16,099 nucleotides of DNA from Actinomycetes bacterium (lineage in GTDB: Bacteria > Actinomycetota > Actinomycetes > Actinomycetales > Actinomycetaceae). The stretch lies in contig JAEWEQ010000038.1 of the NCBI GenBank assembly GCA_023389315.1, positions 1 to 16,099 of the forward strand, given 5' to 3'. This document shows positions 12,287 through 16,099 of the stretch, one piece after another (positions within the stretch are counted from its first letter, which is position 1; every line of letters begins with the position of its first letter). Under the pieces are notes generated by a model. The model was not told the DNA's origin. It searched no databases and worked only from the letters and a program-made list of their open reading frames with translations. Made by a program: the position numbers and the translations under genes.

Positions 12287-13453
12287 ATGACCCACGCCGC
12301 TGACCTATATGCCCCCGAAAACTGGGACCACCTGGACGAAGCAGAAATGCGACGGCGCGGATCCCTGAAATGGAGCGGCATTGGGGACAAAACCATCAGC
12401 GGACACTGGGTAGCGGAAATGGACTTTGGGACCTCGCCCGCCGTCCGGCAAACCCTGCACGACGCGGTGGACGATGGCCTGCTGGGTTACGTCCCGGTGT
12501 GGGCCCACCACGGCGCCACCCAAGCCACCGCCGACTTCTACAAAGACCGCTTCGCCTGGGAATTTTCCGCCCAGAACGTGACCCTGGTGGCCTCGGTACT
12601 GGACGGGTTGCGCGCCATGCTGCGCACCATGATTCCTGCCGGCTCCACCGTGCTGGTACCAACTCCCGCGTACATGCCGTTCCTGACGATCCCGGAGAAA
12701 TTCGGCCACCGTGCGCAGCAGATACCCTCCCGCCTGGTGGGCGGGCAGTGGGAACTGGATTTTGATGCCCTGGAAGCCGCGGCCCGGCAAGCGCAGATGC
12801 TGATCTTGTGCAACCCGTGGAACCCCACCGGTCGAGTGCTCACCGAAGCGGAACTGCGCCGAGTGGAAGAAATCGCCACCCGGCACGATTTGCTGGTATT
12901 CGCCGACGAAATCCACTCTCCCCTAGTGTTTAGCGGACACCGCCACGTGCCTTACGCGGGGCTGAGCGAAGCGGCAGCGACGCACACCGTGACCGCCGTG
13001 TCGGCCTCAAAAGGCTACAACGTTGCCGGGCTGCAATGCGCTCAAGTGATCGTCACCGACCCGCAGCTGAGCCAGCAGTGGGAAACCGCGGCCGCGAGCG
13101 CCGCCCACCCCAGCACCCTGGGGGTGCTGGCCGTGCCAGCGGCCTACCAGCACTCACACGAGTGGTCGCAACAAGTGTGCAACTACCTGGAAGGGAACTT
13201 GCAGCTAGTTGACCAGATGCTTAGCGGCAGTGCGCTGAGCTGGACTCGCCCGCAAGCCACCTACCTGGGGTGGATTGAAGCCAGTGCTCTGGGTGAGCGC
13301 CCCGCCCAGCGCGTGTTGGAACAAACCGGCGTGCAAGTAAACTGCGGCTCCACCCTGGGGACGGGGTACGAGAAATACCTGCGGTTCAACTTCGCTTCCT
13401 CCCGGGAAGTAGTGCGCCGGTCATTGGAAGCGATCTTGGCGCTGAGCAAATAA
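12287..13453 (+). CDS. MalY/PatB-family PLP enzyme (probable cystathionine beta-lyase)
   Basis: The 388-residue fold-type I PLP enzyme belongs to the MalY/PatB group, whose members cleave C-S bonds of cystathionine or cysteine conjugates to give pyruvate, ammonia and a thiol. Landmarks are WVAEMDF (41-47, the group's N-terminal signature), LCNPWNPTG (174-182), DEIH with the PLP-nitrogen Asp207, SASKGYNVAG with the Schiff-base Lys242, and RFNFA with carboxylate-binding Arg366. ATG 12287 follows AAAGGA (12272-12277) at 9-base spacing. There is no signal peptide. The gene stands alone between gltX and hrpB. MalY-like proteins sometimes also act as regulators, and true substrates vary, so beta-lyase is the likely rather than the proven activity. 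Confidence 0.9.
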   Translation: MTHAADLYAPENWDHLDEAEMRRRGSLKWSGIGDKTISGHWVAEMDFGTSPAVRQTLHDAVDDGLLGYVPVWAHHGATQATADFYKDRFAWEFSAQNVTLVASVLDGLRAMLRTMIPAGSTVLVPTPAYMPFLTIPEKFGHRAQQIPSRLVGGQWELDFDALEAAARQAQMLILCNPWNPTGRVLTEAELRRVEEIATRHDLLVFADEIHSPLVFSGHRHVPYAGLSEAAATHTVTAVSASKGYNVAGLQCAQVIVTDPQLSQQWETAAASAAHPSTLGVLAVPAAYQHSHEWSQQVCNYLEGNLQLVDQMLSGSALSWTRPQATYLGWIEASALGERPAQRVLEQTGVQVNCGSTLGTGYEKYLRFNFASSREVVRRSLEAILALSK

Positions 13454-13490
13454 GCCCGAGGACGGATGGTGCATTCCGGCGGCGGTGCGC

Positions 13491-13562
13491 AGGGACTGCG
13501 GGGACGGTAGACGCGGCGGGGCCGAGGGACCGCGGGGCCGGCAGACATGCGGCGGGGGTACG
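13491..13562. repeat. Degenerate GC-rich tandem repeat between the PatB-like gene and hrpB
   Basis: Two related units, 13491-13524 and 13525-13562, share AGGGAC-GCGGGG-CGG-AGAC-GCGGCGGGG, with substitutions and a few inserted bases in the second. It fills much of the 165-bp gap between two convergent genes. No gene is seen in it. Confidence 0.55.
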
Positions 13563-13618
13563 GCAGGCGCCGCGAGGCCAGTAAGCGGACGGCGCGGACC
13601 GCCCTCGTGGAAAATAAA

Positions 13619-16099
13619 CTACCCCCGGCGACGCGCCAACGCCGCTTTCGTAAGCGCCGTAGCATCAGCCTGCCAAGGGTCCTCCGGCCACGGGTGCTTC
13701 GGGTAACGCCCGCGCATGTCCGCGCGCACCTGCGGGTAGACGTCGTTGAAAAACGACTGCAAATCCGCGGTGATAGCCAGCGGCCGACCCGCCGGGGAAA
13801 GCAACTCCACCGTCAGAGCCTGCCCCAACACGGTGGGCACCTCGCGCCAGCCAAAACACTCCTGCAACTTAGCGCGCACCGTGGGGCCGCGCTGCGCGTC
13901 CACCACCACCGGTGCGCGCCGCCCCGAGGGCAACACCACTTCGCTGACCCAGTTGGCATCGAGCCAACCAGTCAGCTCCCAACCCACCAGCGCATACAGG
14001 CCCGCGCGCAGATCCACACTGGAAAGCGGCGCGCCCTCCAGCAACGTGGGCAGCGAATCGCCCAGCAAAGTGTGTAGGTTTTCGGCTACCACTTCCGGAG
14101 TGAGCGCCGCCAACTCCAACGTTTTCGCGCTCACCCCCGCGGCCTCCAACTGGGGGCGCAACTCCCCCGCGGCCAGCGACGACACATACTGCAAACGCTC
14201 AACCAACGTGCGCACCGCTCCCCGGGGACGGAACATTTCCACCCCGTCGGCGCGGGCAAGGCGTTCCAAAGCCGACCACGCGGCGGCCGATAACTGCGCG
14301 TCGAAGGGCGGCGCGAGCGGCACGCTTGGCCCTTCAATATCCCCCAGTTGAGAACGCTGGCTCGCCACCAACATGCCCTTATCGACGCGCACCTGGCGCT
14401 CCACCTGCCGATGCGCCCAACACAGCGTGGGCACCCACTGGGCTCGCAACGGAGCACCGGCACGCACCCAAGTGCGCGCACCCACCCGCTGAATACTGGC
14501 CGCCGCGATCCACTCATCCCCCGCCAAAGTACTCTGGTCAGGCACCGTCAGAGCACCTGCCCCCACCGAAAGGTACCCGCCATCACAGCTGCGCCGAGCC
14601 ACCCACCTGGGAAACGCCAGTGCCACGACCAGGCCGGCCACGTCCTCGTGGGAAATGTCATCCACCGCGAGGTCGGACAGCTGCGTTGGCAGGCAAGCGC
14701 CGTAGTCACTGGCCCAGCGGCGAGCGTAAGCGGCGAAACGCTCTCGCTCGGCGCGCGGTGCTCGGCTGCCTGCACGAGTCAGATCCGGGTCAGGCAAGCG
14801 CGGGTCGGTACTGAGCAGCGCCACCGTGTCAGCCACCCGCGTGTGGAAGCGAGTTGGGAGCAAATAGGTGGCGGCCAGCAGCGCGTGGGCCAGGCGCGGG
14901 TCCGCGGGGATCTGCGCCAGCAGACGACCAGAATCGGTGATAGCCAAACCGGGGGCCGAGGTGGATGGGGGCGTGGGTGCCGACGTGGTTAGGGCGGCGG
15001 GCGGAGGGGCCATAGTGTTCGAAGGCGTGGATGCCGGCACTGGAACATCCAATGCAGCGCCCACCGGCGCCAAGGCGCCAAGCTCACTACACACCTGTTC
15101 GGCGCGCGCCAACGCTCCGGCCGGAAACGCTGACGGCAGCGCCAACTCCCCCACCGACGACCACGCGTAAGCAGCTAAAACCGCCGCCGTTAAATCCGCG
15201 TTCTCACACTGGGGAGGGTCAAACTGGCGGGCCCGCGCCCACTCGGTGGGATGCAAACAACGATAAACCACGCCCGGCCCCTGCCGGTGCGCCCGCCCCG
15301 CCCGCTGCACCATGGCCGCACGCGACGCCCCCACGGTCACCAACATGGGTGTATCGCGTGCCGGGTCGAAACGCGGTTGGCGCGACAAGCCGCTATCCAC
15401 CACGCACCGCACCCCATCAATGGTGAGGGAAGTTTGCGCAATGTCGGTGGCCACCACAATCTGATCCCCACCCGCGAGCGCCCGACGCTGCACCCCGCTA
15501 CTGACCGCCGAATGCAGTGGCAGCGCCGGGAGGCCGCGCTGTTTTAGGCCCTCCACCAACCGGTCCACGTCCGCGATCGCCGGAGCGAACACCAACGTCG
15601 GCCCGTGGTCACGGTAAGCGCGAGCCGCAACCTGCAGCAAATGACTCGCCAAACCGTCACTTAGATGGTGGCGCTCCACCGCGGGCCCGGCGAACGGTTC
15701 CCAATACTCGGTTAGCGGAAAAGTCGGAGTGTTCACTTCCACCAGGTGCGCGTCGGAAAACACCGCCCCCAGCGCGGCGGTGTCGGCAGTTGCAGACATG
15801 GCGAGGACGGTCAGATCCTCCCGTAGGAAACGCAAGTCATGTAAGAATGCGAGCACTAAATCAGCGTCCAAGTGGCGCTCGTGGACCTCGTCGACGATGA
15901 CTGCGTCCACGCCCGTTAAATCCGGGTCGGCGATTAGGCGGCGTAGCAACGAGCCGGTGGTGGTGAACTCGATGCGGGTGCGCGGTGAAGTCTGACGCAC
16001 CCCGCGCATCGACATGCCGATCAGGCCGCCCACGTCCTCCCCGCACAGGTGCGCCACGTAGCGGGCGGCGGCGGTGACAGCCACGCGCCGCGGCTGGGC
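13619..16099 (-). CDS. hrpB: ATP-dependent RNA helicase HrpB, 5' end cut by the window edge
   Basis: This is a DEAH-box helicase-like protein whose N-terminus lies beyond 16099. The frame is open to the edge and begins AQPRRVAVTAAARYVA, matching the helicase Ia motif, so the Walker A loop is outside the window. Residue numbers here count from the GTG at 16084. Motif II is DEVH (65-68), motif III SAT (97-99), motif V region VATDIAQTSLTIDGV (211-225), and motif VI QRAGRAHR (260-267), which has His where family members usually have Gly. The HrpB C-terminal region is complete to the TAG at 13619-13621. A roughly 33-residue Pro/Ser/Thr/Ala-rich insertion (347-379) interrupts the domain after the helicase core. 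The role of bacterial HrpB is poorly defined; RNA remodelling is assumed. It converges on the PatB-like gene. Confidence 0.92.
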   Translation of the reverse strand, partial: AQPRRVAVTAAARYVAHLCGEDVGGLIGMSMRGVRQTSPRTRIEFTTTGSLLRRLIADPDLTGVDAVIVDEVHERHLDADLVLAFLHDLRFLREDLTVLAMSATADTAALGAVFSDAHLVEVNTPTFPLTEYWEPFAGPAVERHHLSDGLASHLLQVAARAYRDHGPTLVFAPAIADVDRLVEGLKQRGLPALPLHSAVSSGVQRRALAGGDQIVVATDIAQTSLTIDGVRCVVDSGLSRQPRFDPARDTPMLVTVGASRAAMVQRAGRAHRQGPGVVYRCLHPTEWARARQFDPPQCENADLTAAVLAAYAWSSVGELALPSAFPAGALARAEQVCSELGALAPVGAALDVPVPASTPSNTMAPPPAALTTSAPTPPSTSAPGLAITDSGRLLAQIPADPRLAHALLAATYLLPTRFHTRVADTVALLSTDPRLPDPDLTRAGSRAPRAERERFAAYARRWASDYGACLPTQLSDLAVDDISHEDVAGLVVALAFPRWVARRSCDGGYLSVGAGALTVPDQSTLAGDEWIAAASIQRVGARTWVRAGAPLRAQWVPTLCWAHRQVERQVRVDKGMLVASQRSQLGDIEGPSVPLAPPFDAQLSAAAWSALERLARADGVEMFRPRGAVRTLVERLQYVSSLAAGELRPQLEAAGVSAKTLELAALTPEVVAENLHTLLGDSLPTLLEGAPLSSVDLRAGLYALVGWELTGWLDANWVSEVVLPSGRRAPVVVDAQRGPTVRAKLQECFGWREVPTVLGQALTVELLSPAGRPLAITADLQSFFNDVYPQVRADMRGRYPKHPWPEDPWQADATALTKAALARRRG

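Noticed and set aside
12094..12396. Minus-strand 100-codon frame over the minisatellite and the PatB-like gene start
   Set aside because: It is low complexity, runs through the repeat and overlaps the start of a well-supported gene.
1..16099. CRISPR array, transposon, prophage or defence island
   Set aside because: No spaced repeats with unique spacers, transposase, integrase or phage-like genes are seen. The tandem repeats are contiguous and GC-rich, unlike CRISPR.

Overview
The window looks like a stretch of core chromosome from a high-GC Gram-positive bacterium (Actinomycetota). The evidence is the high G+C, the divergent IclR regulator beside leuCD, a cysteine-type MurA in a leuC-leuD-murA-plsC-gpsA block, a GluRS gene next to tRNA-Gln and tRNA-Glu, and an AMIN-like lipoprotein of a type familiar from actinobacteria. 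Actinomycetaceae or a near relative is my best guess, from general gene style only. I see no phage, transposon, CRISPR or integrase.

Layout. Bases 123-1277 (+) encode an unusual fusion of an HPr-kinase-like P-loop domain and a PqqD-like domain. It converges on gpsA (minus, 1274-2296), and the two overlap by 4 bp. A secreted AMIN-like lipoprotein (+, 2500-3228) sits between gpsA and the minus-strand run leuC (7585-6134), leuD (6104-5514), murA (5311-4001) and plsC (3964-3242). An IclR-family regulator (+, 7804-8541) diverges from leuC over a 218-bp control region. That region holds an 8+8 inverted repeat and two further stem structures. Next comes a GT4 glycosyltransferase (+, 8723-9877). A minus-strand group follows: gltX (11980-10481) with a hairpin at its 3' end, then a separate promoter driving tRNA-Gln(CUG) and tRNA-Glu(CUC), which end at a strong intrinsic terminator. 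A MalY/PatB-type PLP enzyme (+, 12287-13453) and the 3' part of an HrpB-type DEAH helicase (minus, 13619 to the window edge) close the window.

How the genes fit together. leuC and leuD form the isopropylmalate isomerase of leucine synthesis, probably controlled by the adjacent IclR protein. murA starts peptidoglycan precursor synthesis, and gpsA and plsC provide steps towards phosphatidic acid, so the block mixes leucine, wall and membrane synthesis. gltX next to the Glu and Gln tRNAs groups a synthetase with its probable substrates.

The least ordinary features are the HprK-like/PqqD-like fusion, possible structured leaders in front of murA and leuC, a 95% identical 64-bp tandem duplication between leuD and murA, and GC-rich tandem repeat tracts in three other intergenic gaps. 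The function of these repeats and leaders is inference from sequence patterns read by eye.
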